The notes beneath the pieces were generated by a model, which made no database searches, was not told the DNA's origin, and was given only the letters and a program-made list of their open reading frames with translations. DNA of 14,684 bases from Methanolobus sp. UBA474 (lineage in GTDB: Archaea > Halobacteriota > Methanosarcinia > Methanosarcinales > Methanosarcinaceae), in contig DANZ01000147.1 of NCBI GenBank assembly GCA_002501695.1, positions 3,291-17,974 on the forward strand, in the 5' to 3' direction. Of the stretch, positions 6,480 through 13,048 are shown piece after piece. The position numbers and the translations under genes are program-made. Each line of letters opens with the position of its first letter. Within the stretch, counting starts at the first letter, position 1.

Positions 6480-7331
6480 GTGAAAGAAAGGATGCTCATC
6501 GCTGATATAGAATATTTTCTGGAAGAGGATCTTGGGTACAATGACATATCATGCACCCTTGTTCCGGATAGGGAAGTAGAGGCCACTATTTTTACAAAAG
6601 AGGAATGTATCCTGGCAGGGACGGATGTTGCAAGATCCTTCTTCGATTACTTCGGAATAAGTGCCATGACCACTTATGCTGACGGGGACAGGGTCCCGGA
6701 GGGGGGCATCATATTCTCACTCAGGGGCAGCTCAGTGTCGATACTCAGGACCGAGCGCATAGTCCTGAACTTCCTGGGCCACTTATGCGGGATCGCAACA
6801 CTGACGCGCAGATGCGTGGATGCCGTTGCAAAGATTTCGGATGCAAGGGTGGCATGCACAAGAAAGACAACTCCAGGCCTGCGTAAGTATGAGAAGCTTG
6901 CTGTCGTTGCAGGGGGTGGCGATCCGCACAGGTTCAACCTGTCAGACACCGTCATGATAAAGGATAACCATGTCGGGATGATGGGCATTGAGGCTGCCCT
7001 AAGATCTGCAAGGCAGAAGGCAAGCTTTACCCAGAAGATAGAGGTTGAGGTCGAATCAACTGCTGATGCGCTCCAGGCAGCTGCTCTGGGTGCCGATATA
7101 ATCATGCTTGATAATATGGGCCCTCATCAGGTTGCGGAAACCATGGCCTGTCTGAGAAAGGCCCGGATCCCCGGGCATATAATGATCGAGGTTTCCGGGG
7201 GTATAGGCCCTGATGATCTTGCAGGGTATGCCAGCACCGGTGTTAATGTTATTTCAATGGGATCACTGGTGCATCAGGCCCGCTGGATAGACATTAGCCT
7301 GGAATTTTCCAGTCAAAAGAGCAAGATTTAA
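6480..7331 (+). CDS. nadC: Nicotinate-nucleotide pyrophosphorylase (carboxylating), quinolinate phosphoribosyltransferase
   Basis: NadC converts quinolinate and phosphoribosyl pyrophosphate to nicotinate mononucleotide with loss of CO2 (EC 2.4.2.19). The 283-residue protein shows the family's N-terminal EDLGYNDISCTLVPD, the dimer and active-site segment RTERIVLNFLGHLCGIAT near 90-107, CTRKTTPGLRKYEKLAV from about 125, GGGDPHRFNLSD, KDNH, EVEVES, LDN and the barrel phosphate loop EVSGGI. All are expected for a functional enzyme, and length is typical. It is divergent from nadX-nadA, whose product it consumes, across a 125-base region with paired repeats. The GTG at 6480 fits a leaderless transcript; an ATG four codons later (6492), directly after GAAAGG, is an alternative. 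Downstream, a perfect AT-only 14-base palindrome (7328-7341) overlaps the stop, of uncertain meaning. Confidence 0.96.
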   Translation: MKERMLIADIEYFLEEDLGYNDISCTLVPDREVEATIFTKEECILAGTDVARSFFDYFGISAMTTYADGDRVPEGGIIFSLRGSSVSILRTERIVLNFLGHLCGIATLTRRCVDAVAKISDARVACTRKTTPGLRKYEKLAVVAGGGDPHRFNLSDTVMIKDNHVGMMGIEAALRSARQKASFTQKIEVEVESTADALQAAALGADIIMLDNMGPHQVAETMACLRKARIPGHIMIEVSGGIGPDDLAGYASTGVNVISMGSLVHQARWIDISLEFSSQKSKI

Positions 7332-7348
7332 TATATATTAATCCCTAC

Positions 7349-7402
7349 ATTTATCTATTAGATAATACGATGATTATATTAAAAACGACATATTTATCTA
7401 TT
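7349..7402. repeat. Paired direct repeat ATTTATCTATT upstream of the COG1361 gene
   Basis: Two perfect copies of ATTTATCTATT lie at 7349-7359 and 7392-7402, 43 bases apart (about four helical turns). The second overlaps the likely TATA element. In this AT-rich 113-base gap chance is possible, but the exact match and the overlap make an operator plausible. Confidence 0.3.
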
Positions 7403-7406
7403 TATA
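7399..7406 (+). promoter_or_regulatory. TATA-like promoter of the COG1361-type surface protein
   Basis: TATTTATA is centred about 26 bases before position 7429, giving a predicted leader of about 15 bases with GAGGG (7437-7441) just before the ATG at 7445. Inferred from spacing. Confidence 0.4.
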
Positions 7407-7444
7407 CGGAACTATAGCTTGATAATAATAGCAGTTGAGGGAAC

Positions 7445-8704
7445 ATGGATCATTTCGGAAAAACACTTACTTTCATCTCACTGGCTGTATTCCTGTTGCT
7501 GATATCAGCAGGCAGTGCCTCGGGAAAGACGCTGTTCAATGATACTATTGAGGAGGGTGACGGGTACCAGATAAACAATTACGTCATCGAAGTAGCCGAG
7601 GTCGTTTACGAGCATGAGGTTGCAACTATTCACGTATATGAAGATGAAAGCAAAACCCCGAAATATGATAAATTCCTATCCCTTGGGGATTCCTTCACTT
7701 TTACAATAGAAGGTGAAGACGTAGAGGTAACTCTGATATCTGTATATTCCGGCATATCTAACCGTGCCAAGTTATCAATAACGATCACGGATGCAAGTAT
7801 CATTAACAGTAAAACGCTGGGTGAGGTTGACGGCGGTCATACTGCAGCTGTGTTTCCTAAAACACCAATTCTTGAGATAATTAAAACTGTAGAGCCTGAC
7901 GGAATAGGTACAGGAGATGTAGTGACAGTCAAGGTATCAGTAACAAACACCGGAGACGGTGATGCTGAAAAGGTTATTTTTTCAGACTCCAGTCCTGCTA
8001 AGTTCGTTTTACAGGAAACTTTGATAGCTCCTACCGGACAGACGACAATTAAAAAAGGTGAGATGCGACTGATCTACGTATATACGTTAAGGTCAACAGA
8101 GTCCGGAACGTTTGTCTTTGATCCGTCCACAGCCGTCTATTCCAATAGTATTGGTGATGACTTCCCTCAGGCATCGTCCAATGCTCCCGTCATAGAAGTA
8201 GAGGACAGCAGTAAGAAAGCCAACCTGGATGTCGTGCTTGTGCTGGATAAGTATACTGTGGACCGGAGGGATGACCTTGAAGGGACCATCAGGATGAAGA
8301 ACACAGGCGCATCCTCGGCAAGCGCTGTTACAGTGAACCTGCTTGTTCCTACGGGCTTGGAATATTCCGGAGGTGATCCAGGCATTGAGATCATTTCAGG
8401 TGTGCCTACGGTCTATATGGAATCCTTCGGTGTGCAGCAGGAGAAAGAGATATCTTTCAGGCTGAAGGCTATAGATGAAGGTACCTATACGCTGTCAACG
8501 CAGAGCTCTTACCTTTTCAGCGACGGGATCAATCCCAATGCGCAAAGTGCCAGCTCAACTTCTGTTACTAACGCTATCTATGTGAAAAAAGGGAAGTACG
8601 ATTACCTGTTAGAGCAGCCTATATATGTCTATATTGTTCCTTTGCTTGTGATCGGGATCATTGCAGGTCTTTTATACTACAGGCACAGACAATATAAGTT
8701 CTGA
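7445..8704 (+). CDS. Secreted membrane-anchored COG1361/S-layer-like protein
   Basis: The 419-residue protein has an N-terminal signal peptide (hydrophobic core about 8-22, likely cleavage near SASG at 24-27), a beta-rich region of about 100 residues I do not recognise (28-135), two beta-sandwich repeats of the CARDB/DUF11/COG1361 type (about 140-250 with VSVTNTGDGDAEKV, and about 258-375 with IRMKNTGASSASAV), a single C-terminal helix (about 394-411) and a short basic tail YYRHRQYKF. It should therefore sit outside the cell anchored by its C-terminus, as many methanogen envelope proteins do. No enzyme motif is visible; one N-glycosylation sequon (N32) is present. The tubulin-like GTPase gene starts 81 bases downstream on the same strand, behind its own promoter-like region. 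Topology is well supported; the biological role is unknown. Confidence 0.8.
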   Translation: MDHFGKTLTFISLAVFLLLISAGSASGKTLFNDTIEEGDGYQINNYVIEVAEVVYEHEVATIHVYEDESKTPKYDKFLSLGDSFTFTIEGEDVEVTLISVYSGISNRAKLSITITDASIINSKTLGEVDGGHTAAVFPKTPILEIIKTVEPDGIGTGDVVTVKVSVTNTGDGDAEKVIFSDSSPAKFVLQETLIAPTGQTTIKKGEMRLIYVYTLRSTESGTFVFDPSTAVYSNSIGDDFPQASSNAPVIEVEDSSKKANLDVVLVLDKYTVDRRDDLEGTIRMKNTGASSASAVTVNLLVPTGLEYSGGDPGIEIISGVPTVYMESFGVQQEKEISFRLKAIDEGTYTLSTQSSYLFSDGINPNAQSASSTSVTNAIYVKKGKYDYLLEQPIYVYIVPLLVIGIIAGLLYYRHRQYKF

Positions 8705-8733
8705 TATGGTCACTGGAAAATGATGAGCACAAG

Positions 8734-8743
8734 ATTTATTATA
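8734..8743 (+). promoter_or_regulatory. TATA-like promoter of the cetZ-type gene
   Basis: ATTTATTATA is about 26 bases ahead of position 8765, giving a leader of about 20 bases that contains AGGAGGA (8774-8780), five bases before the TTG start. This suggests the tubulin gene can be transcribed independently of the upstream surface-protein gene. Confidence 0.4.
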
Positions 8744-8744
8744 G

Positions 8745-8762
8745 TAATATTGTACTAATATT
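8745..8762. repeat. Two TAATATT repeats one helical turn apart between TATA and predicted transcript start of cetZ
   Basis: TAATATT occurs at 8745-8751 and 8756-8762, 11 bases apart, each containing the palindrome AATATT. The pair lies just downstream of the TATA-like element, where archaeal repressors often block polymerase. The regulatory role is inferred. Confidence 0.35.
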
Positions 8763-8785
8763 ATATTTATAATAGGAGGATTTTC

Positions 8786-9892
8786 TTGCTCAATATACTA
8801 ATAATTGGGAACGGACAATGCGGGAACCGTATTCTTGATGCTATCAACAGGGATGCTTTTGGCACCAAGGGTCGCTTTGCTAAATACCTGTCTCACCAGA
8901 AATATAAAAGTAATGTGCAGACAATAGCCATCAATACTGCGGTGAACGATCTTAAGGAAATGAAGTTCACCAAAGCGAAGGACAGAATACATACGCCTCA
9001 TCTGCACGGGGTCGGTGCCAACAGGAACGTAGGTAAACATGTTTTCGAGGACAACAAGACTCTCATCATGAAGAATATACATGACAGAGGGGACTTCGAT
9101 GTTGCTTTCGTCATAACCTCCGCTTCCGGAGGTACGGGTTCATCTTTTACACCGATGCTGATAAGGGAACTGAAGGAAAAATGTAAATTCCCTATATACG
9201 CGATGGTTATTCTGCCTTTCCGGGAAGAAGGAACACTTTATCTGCAGAATGCAGCTTTCTGCCTGAAGGACCTGCGTGAAAGCGGTGCGGATGGTATTAT
9301 TCTTGCTGACAACCAGTTCCTCAAGCAAATGGGAGGAAATGTGGAGTCAGCCTACAACGGGATCAACGACATGATCGCCAGAAGGCTTCTGTTCCTGCTG
9401 GATGCTCTTGATAGTGAAATGATGATGGTGACCGATCTGGGCGATTTCAAAACAGTGATGAACGGCGGCGCCGGGCTGGCAACGATCGGCTTCTATGAAG
9501 CTGATTCCGAAATGCCGATCAAGTCGGTCATAAAGAAAGCTCTCTCTCCTGAAGGATTGCTTTTCTCCACGGACGCATATCAGGAAGCAAGCAGATCGAT
9601 GATCATTATCCGGGGTGACCGGAAATATATGAGCATCGATGAGGTCTCTTCTGAGGTTGAGCAGTTATCAAGCTGTGTAGGTCAGGTATTCAAAGGTATC
9701 ATCATACGTAATGACGAATTGCCGCAGGTGCTTACAGTACTTACCCTGGAGTCCGCAGTTGAGCTTGAGAATCTGTACGCCATAGCTGTGGAAGCGATCA
9801 ATTACGAGCGCCTGAAAAAAGAAAGGGTGGACAGCAATAAAGAAGTTGACAGGGCCTTCTCGCAGATAAACGGAATGGATCCATCCTATTGA
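8786..9892 (+). CDS. cetZ: CetZ-type tubulin/FtsZ-superfamily GTPase
   Basis: The 368-residue protein is a tubulin-superfamily GTPase most like archaeal CetZ, cytoskeletal proteins that shape haloarchaeal cells and are not the main division FtsZ. The N-terminal nucleotide loop is IGNGQCGN (7-14), followed by INTAVNDL (49-56) and HGVGANRNVGKHVFED (74-89). The phosphate loop is SGGTGSS (114-120), and ILPFREEGTLYLQNAA (142-157) also resembles CetZ. The polymer-contact T7 region DLGDFKTVM (217-225) has D220 where haloarchaeal CetZ1 has its catalytic Glu and FtsZ has Asp; an Asn of FtsZ is replaced by Val (V215). The first Gly of the usual GGGTGSG is Ser, and the last Gly is also Ser. I see no long C-terminal FtsZ-type tail. 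The start is TTG with AGGAGGA five bases before it. It lies downstream of a membrane-anchored surface protein gene. Superfamily secure; subfamily likely. Confidence 0.88.
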   Translation: MLNILIIGNGQCGNRILDAINRDAFGTKGRFAKYLSHQKYKSNVQTIAINTAVNDLKEMKFTKAKDRIHTPHLHGVGANRNVGKHVFEDNKTLIMKNIHDRGDFDVAFVITSASGGTGSSFTPMLIRELKEKCKFPIYAMVILPFREEGTLYLQNAAFCLKDLRESGADGIILADNQFLKQMGGNVESAYNGINDMIARRLLFLLDALDSEMMMVTDLGDFKTVMNGGAGLATIGFYEADSEMPIKSVIKKALSPEGLLFSTDAYQEASRSMIIIRGDRKYMSIDEVSSEVEQLSSCVGQVFKGIIIRNDELPQVLTVLTLESAVELENLYAIAVEAINYERLKKERVDSNKEVDRAFSQINGMDPSY

Positions 9893-9894
9893 TC

Positions 9895-9903
9895 TTCTTT
9901 TTT
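9895..9903 (+). terminator. Oligo-T terminator after cetZ
   Basis: TTCTTTTTT begins three bases after the cetZ stop codon, the usual form of archaeal intrinsic termination. The rest of the 141-base gap to the ABC ATPase shows only a short TCCGG/CCGGA inverted repeat and no clear promoter that I can defend. Confidence 0.45.
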
Positions 9904-10033
9904 CCGGCAGTGCCTTTACTCCGGATGGGGTCTCTGACTCCAATGCTTCATTTTTGCTATTTTCTGTATGCATGCTGCTTCAAATACATTGAAATAGTGT
10001 AAACTCTGATTAGTGTTAAAGTCCTGATCTCTT

Positions 10034-10723
10034 ATGAATGACAGATCCAATATCATCGAGATAAGGAATCTCTCCAAGGTATATCCCGGCGGCGTGGAAG
10101 TACGCGCACTCGACGGTATAGATCTTGATATCAAAAGAGGTGAGTTCCTATCTATAATTGGCCCTTCAGGCTCGGGAAAAAGTACGCTTCTGCATATGAT
10201 CGGCATACTTGATACGCCTACCTCGGGTACTATCAATATAGATGGTCGTGTTGTCACTGACATGTCTGAAAAGGAGCGGTCAAAAGCACGCAATGAGATA
10301 CTGGGCTTTGTTTTCCAGTATCATCACCTGTTGCCTGACTTTACCGCGCTGGAAAATGTAATGATGCCTTTGCTGATCGGAGGGGTGAACAAGAAGGCTG
10401 CAAGGAAGGCAGCTTCAGTCCTGCTTGAAGATGTGGGCCTGGCCGACAGGATGGATCATCTGCCAAGCCAGCTTTCAGGAGGGCAGGCGCAGAGGGTATC
10501 TGTTGCAAGGGCGCTTGCAAACAATCCGGGTATAGTGATAGGGGATGAACCGACAGGCAACCTTGATACAAGATCAAGTGACATGATATATGATCTCCTG
10601 AGAGACCTGAACCATAACAAGGGTCAGACATTCATTCTTGTGACACACGATGAAAAGATGGCAAAGAAGACCGATCGTATAATCAGGCTGGTTGACGGAA
10701 AAATATACGAGGATCAAGTGTGA
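10034..10723 (+). CDS. ABC transporter ATPase, LolD/MacB (FtsE-like) family
   Basis: The 229-residue ATPase has all family motifs: Walker A GPSGSGKST (43-51), Q-loop Q95 in FVFQYHHLLPDFTALENV, signature LSGGQAQR (147-154), Walker B IVIGDE (167-172) followed by PTGNLDTRSS, and the H-loop His H205 in VTHDE. The LLPDFTALENVMMPLL segment is typical of LolD/MacB ATPases, which work with FtsX-fold permeases in lipoprotein, peptide or lipid handling rather than classical solute import. No permease adjoins it; a LolC/E-type permease begins about 3 kb downstream (13783), beyond enolase and LysE genes, and may be its partner. The PPC-domain gene begins only six bases after its stop. The ATG at 10034 has only TGATC as a weak Shine-Dalgarno. 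Family secure, substrate unknown. Confidence 0.93.
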   Translation: MNDRSNIIEIRNLSKVYPGGVEVRALDGIDLDIKRGEFLSIIGPSGSGKSTLLHMIGILDTPTSGTINIDGRVVTDMSEKERSKARNEILGFVFQYHHLLPDFTALENVMMPLLIGGVNKKAARKAASVLLEDVGLADRMDHLPSQLSGGQAQRVSVARALANNPGIVIGDEPTGNLDTRSSDMIYDLLRDLNHNKGQTFILVTHDEKMAKKTDRIIRLVDGKIYEDQV

Positions 10724-10729
10724 TGAATC

Positions 10730-11182
10730 ATGGAATATGTTAAAGGATCTATAGGAAGGGTTTTCACTGTCCGGATGGACCATGGGGATGATCTTCTGCA
10801 TGGACTGGAAAGCATTGCACGGGTCGAAGGCATAAGGTCTGCTATGTTCCTGCTGCTTGGAGCAGTCCGTGAGGCAAGTCTTGTTGTGGGGCCTAAGGAG
10901 AGCAAAGTTCCTCCGGAGGTCCAGTGGGTGAATTTCCAGGACGTGCATGAAATCCTGGGCGCAGGCAACATCTTCTATGAGAACGGCCAGCCAAAGATAC
11001 ATCTGCATGCAGCTGCAGGCAGGGGCACGGAGCCAAAAGTGGGATGTCTGCGTGGCAAAAGTGAAATATTCATGGTCGCAGAAGTATTCATCCTCGAACT
11101 CACAGGTATCGCTGCTGAAAGGATGTTCGATGCAGACAGAGGCTTTGCGCCAGTAAGATTTTTGGAAAACGGTCCCATCTAA
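10730..11182 (+). CDS. PPC (DUF296) domain protein
   Basis: The 150-residue protein is a single PPC domain (plants and prokaryotes conserved, DUF296). It starts with YVKGSIGRVFTVRMDHGDDLL, has RVEGIRSAMFLLLGAVREASL (31-51), the conserved IHLHAAAGRG with H91 and H93 that can form a metal site together with another His (H24 is a candidate), then VGCLRG (104-109) and the closing strand EVFILELTG. In plants the domain sits in AT-hook DNA-binding proteins; prokaryotic stand-alone members form trimers of uncertain role, so a DNA-binding function is not shown here. It begins six bases after the ABC ATPase stop and is probably co-transcribed with it. Its stop codon shares bases with that of the convergent regulator. 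Domain assignment secure, function open. Confidence 0.85.
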   Translation: MEYVKGSIGRVFTVRMDHGDDLLHGLESIARVEGIRSAMFLLLGAVREASLVVGPKESKVPPEVQWVNFQDVHEILGAGNIFYENGQPKIHLHAAAGRGTEPKVGCLRGKSEIFMVAEVFILELTGIAAERMFDADRGFAPVRFLENGPI

Positions 11183-11562
11183 CTGTTCGCACTGAGCTCT
11201 TTGAGCTGTTCGAGGGCTTCTGCTATTTCCATGTTCTTTCGCAGGATGCTGTTCTCAAAGGTTTTGACGATCTGTTCAAACGGCACGACAAGTTTGTAAT
11301 ATTTTACAGGCCTGCCTTTATCGCTGTTCTTTTTTTCATTGCGCTCCTCTATCCATTTCCTTTCTCTTAAGGGACGCATTGCGATACTGACTTCCGGCTG
11401 TCTGAGGCCCGAAGCTTGCTCTATGTTCTGTGATGTAAGTTCTTTTCCGCAGACAAGGCATGCTATGCATATGGCTTCTGTCCTCGGTACATTCAGGCCC
11501 TGTAGTAATTCTATGATCTCGTGCCCTTTACCTTCTAAAAGACGTATATCATCAGTTTTCAT
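11179..11562 (-). CDS. Winged-helix transcriptional regulator (ArsR/TrmB-like)
   Basis: The 127-residue protein contains one winged-helix DNA-binding domain: helix-turn-helix LTSQNIEQASGLRQPEVSI (42-60) with recognition helix continuing to AMRPLRERKWI (71), a basic wing KGRPVKYYKLV (82-92), and a C-terminal amphipathic helix (about 95-124) likely for dimerisation. Two cysteines (C35, C38 in IACLVCG) precede the HTH and could bind a metal or thiol, but such pairs are not proof of sensing. It is divergent from enolase and convergent with the PPC gene, overlapping the latter by four bases at the stops. The ATG has no Shine-Dalgarno and lies about 27 bases from a TATA element, so it is probably leaderless. 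Its target is unknown; the neighbouring enolase promoter or its own promoter are natural candidates. Confidence 0.85.
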   Translation of the reverse strand: MKTDDIRLLEGKGHEIIELLQGLNVPRTEAICIACLVCGKELTSQNIEQASGLRQPEVSIAMRPLRERKWIEERNEKKNSDKGRPVKYYKLVVPFEQIVKTFENSILRKNMEIAEALEQLKELSANS

Positions 11563-11584
11563 TTATTTACTATAATACTTATAT

Positions 11585-11595
11585 GTTTATATAAT
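11585..11595 (-). promoter_or_regulatory. TATA element of the winged-helix regulator, leaderless arrangement
   Basis: The minus strand reads ATTATATAAAC, centred near 11590 and about 26-27 bases before the ATG at 11562. Transcription should begin at or just before the start codon, fitting the absence of a Shine-Dalgarno. An adjacent TATATATAAA (11601-11610) on the plus strand is a further TATA-like element. Confidence 0.45.
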
Positions 11596-11653
11596 TTATG
11601 TATATATAAATTGTTCAGGACCATCCCAACAAACGCTGAAACTTCTCAATGAA

Positions 11654-11674
11654 CGGTAACAATATATACGGTAA
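11654..11674 (+). promoter_or_regulatory. Enolase promoter: TATA-like element flanked by CGGTAA repeats
   Basis: AATATATAC (11661-11669) would place the transcript start near 11691, with AAGGTGG (about 11698-11704) as the ribosome site before the ATG at 11711. CGGTAA occurs on both sides (11654-11659 and 11669-11674), in phase for a BRE-side and a downstream protein contact. The repeats may be an operator; this is inferred. Confidence 0.4.
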
Positions 11675-11710
11675 TTGCGAAGTAGATGTATAATCTAAAG
11701 GTGGAATTGG

Positions 11711-12985
11711 ATGGCATACATTAGCGAGGATAATAAATACAGAATTGAGAGGATTCATGCGCGCGAGATCCTGGATTCAAGAGGCAATCCGACTATCGAA
11801 GTGGACGTTCGCACTTCATGTGGTTTTGGCAGAGCCAGTGTGCCATCCGGTGCTTCTACCGGAACTAATGAAGCTCTGGAGCTGCGTGACAAGGAAGAAC
11901 GCTACGGAGGAAAGGGTGTTCTTGATGCTATTGACAACGTGGCCACGACGATCGAATGTGAGCTATTGGGAATGGATGTCAGGAACCAGCGCGAGATCGA
12001 TGGCCTGATGCTTGCTCTTGACGGTACTGAGAATAAGATGGAGCTTGGCGCCAATGCAATACTCGGTGTCTCGATGGCTGTTGCAAAAGCAGCTGCTGAC
12101 TCCATGAATATGCCACTCTACAGATACCTTGGGGGCGCGAATGCCTATACTCTTCCTGTTCCTACCATGAACCTCATCAATGGTGGAAAACATGCAGGCA
12201 ATGAGCTTTCCATTCAGGAGTTCATGATCCAGCCAAAGGGCGCTGACACGTATTCGGAAGCCCTGCGCATGGGTGTCGAAACCTACCATGCCCTTGGCAA
12301 GGTCCTCAAGTCCAAGTATGGTGCAGCGGCGCTGAATGTTGGATATGAGGGTGGCTATGCCCCTCCTCTTGAAATGACCGCTGATGCTCTCGATGCCCTC
12401 GTTACTGCTATCGAGGAGGCCGGCTATACGGAATCCGAGATCACTCTCGGCATTGATGCCGCAGCATCAGAGTTCTTTGACGGGCAGAACTACTCCATTG
12501 ACGGGAAGTTACTGACACCGGGCGAGATGATAGACTATTATCTGGAACTTATCGAGACATATCCTATACTGCTTATCGAGGACCCGTTCCATGAGGAATC
12601 GTTCGAGGATTTCGCCACCCTTACAACAGAAGCATGGGAAACCATAATCGTAGGCGATGACATCTTCGTGACCAATGTATCACGCCTTGCAAAAGGTATA
12701 GAGATGGGCGCAGGCAACGCTCTGCTGCTCAAGGTCAACCAGATTGGCTCTATTTCCGAGGCACTTGATGCCGCTAACGTGGCAGTCCGCAATGGATACA
12801 GTGTTGTGGTCAGCCACCGTTCGGCAGAGACCGAGGATACGACAATTGCGGACATCGCAGTTGCGATATCTGCAGACCTTATCAAGACCGGAGCACCCGC
12901 AAGAAGTGAGAGGACTGCAAAGTATAACCAGCTCCTGCGCATAGAGGAAGACCTGGGAGAAGCTGCACGCTACATGCAGCTTTAA
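11711..12985 (+). CDS. eno: Enolase (phosphopyruvate hydratase)
   Basis: Enolase interconverts 2-phosphoglycerate and phosphoenolpyruvate (EC 4.2.1.11) in glycolysis and gluconeogenesis. The 424-residue protein has the family hallmarks: REILDSRGNPTIEVDV (18-33), the flexible loop SGASTG (46-51), HAGN with H161, metal ligands D249, E290 (IEDPF) and D316 (VGDD), catalytic base K341 in LLKVNQIG, SHRSAETED (368-376) with H369 and R370, and IKTGAPARSERTAKYNQLLRIE with K392. The catalytic Glu is E213 in VGYEGGYAP; most enolases have Asp where Y212 stands, a change next to the active acid. Length is normal. The start ATG follows AAGGTGG by about six bases. It is divergent from a winged-helix regulator and is followed after 63 bases by a LysE-type exporter. 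Function is very secure. Confidence 0.97.
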   Translation: MAYISEDNKYRIERIHAREILDSRGNPTIEVDVRTSCGFGRASVPSGASTGTNEALELRDKEERYGGKGVLDAIDNVATTIECELLGMDVRNQREIDGLMLALDGTENKMELGANAILGVSMAVAKAAADSMNMPLYRYLGGANAYTLPVPTMNLINGGKHAGNELSIQEFMIQPKGADTYSEALRMGVETYHALGKVLKSKYGAAALNVGYEGGYAPPLEMTADALDALVTAIEEAGYTESEITLGIDAAASEFFDGQNYSIDGKLLTPGEMIDYYLELIETYPILLIEDPFHEESFEDFATLTTEAWETIIVGDDIFVTNVSRLAKGIEMGAGNALLLKVNQIGSISEALDAANVAVRNGYSVVVSHRSAETEDTTIADIAVAISADLIKTGAPARSERTAKYNQLLRIEEDLGEAARYMQL

Positions 12986-13048
12986 CTTATTCTCTATTGT
13001 CCGGGGCTTGTTGCTACAGGCATTTGATGCGGAATTACGGGTGAGCCT

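Noticed and set aside
7328..7341. Perfect 14-base AT-only palindrome at the nadC stop
   Set aside because: A/T-only palindromes are frequent by chance in archaeal intergenic DNA, and no T-run or GC stem makes it a convincing terminator.
8719..8726. ATGATGA C-box-like motif after the surface-protein gene
   Set aside because: No D box follows at guide-RNA spacing; the region is better read as the promoter of the cetZ-type gene.
8786..9892. Main cell-division FtsZ
   Set aside because: GQCGN, the HGVGAN segment and the T7 region resemble CetZ more than FtsZ, and there is no FtsZ-type C-terminal tail.
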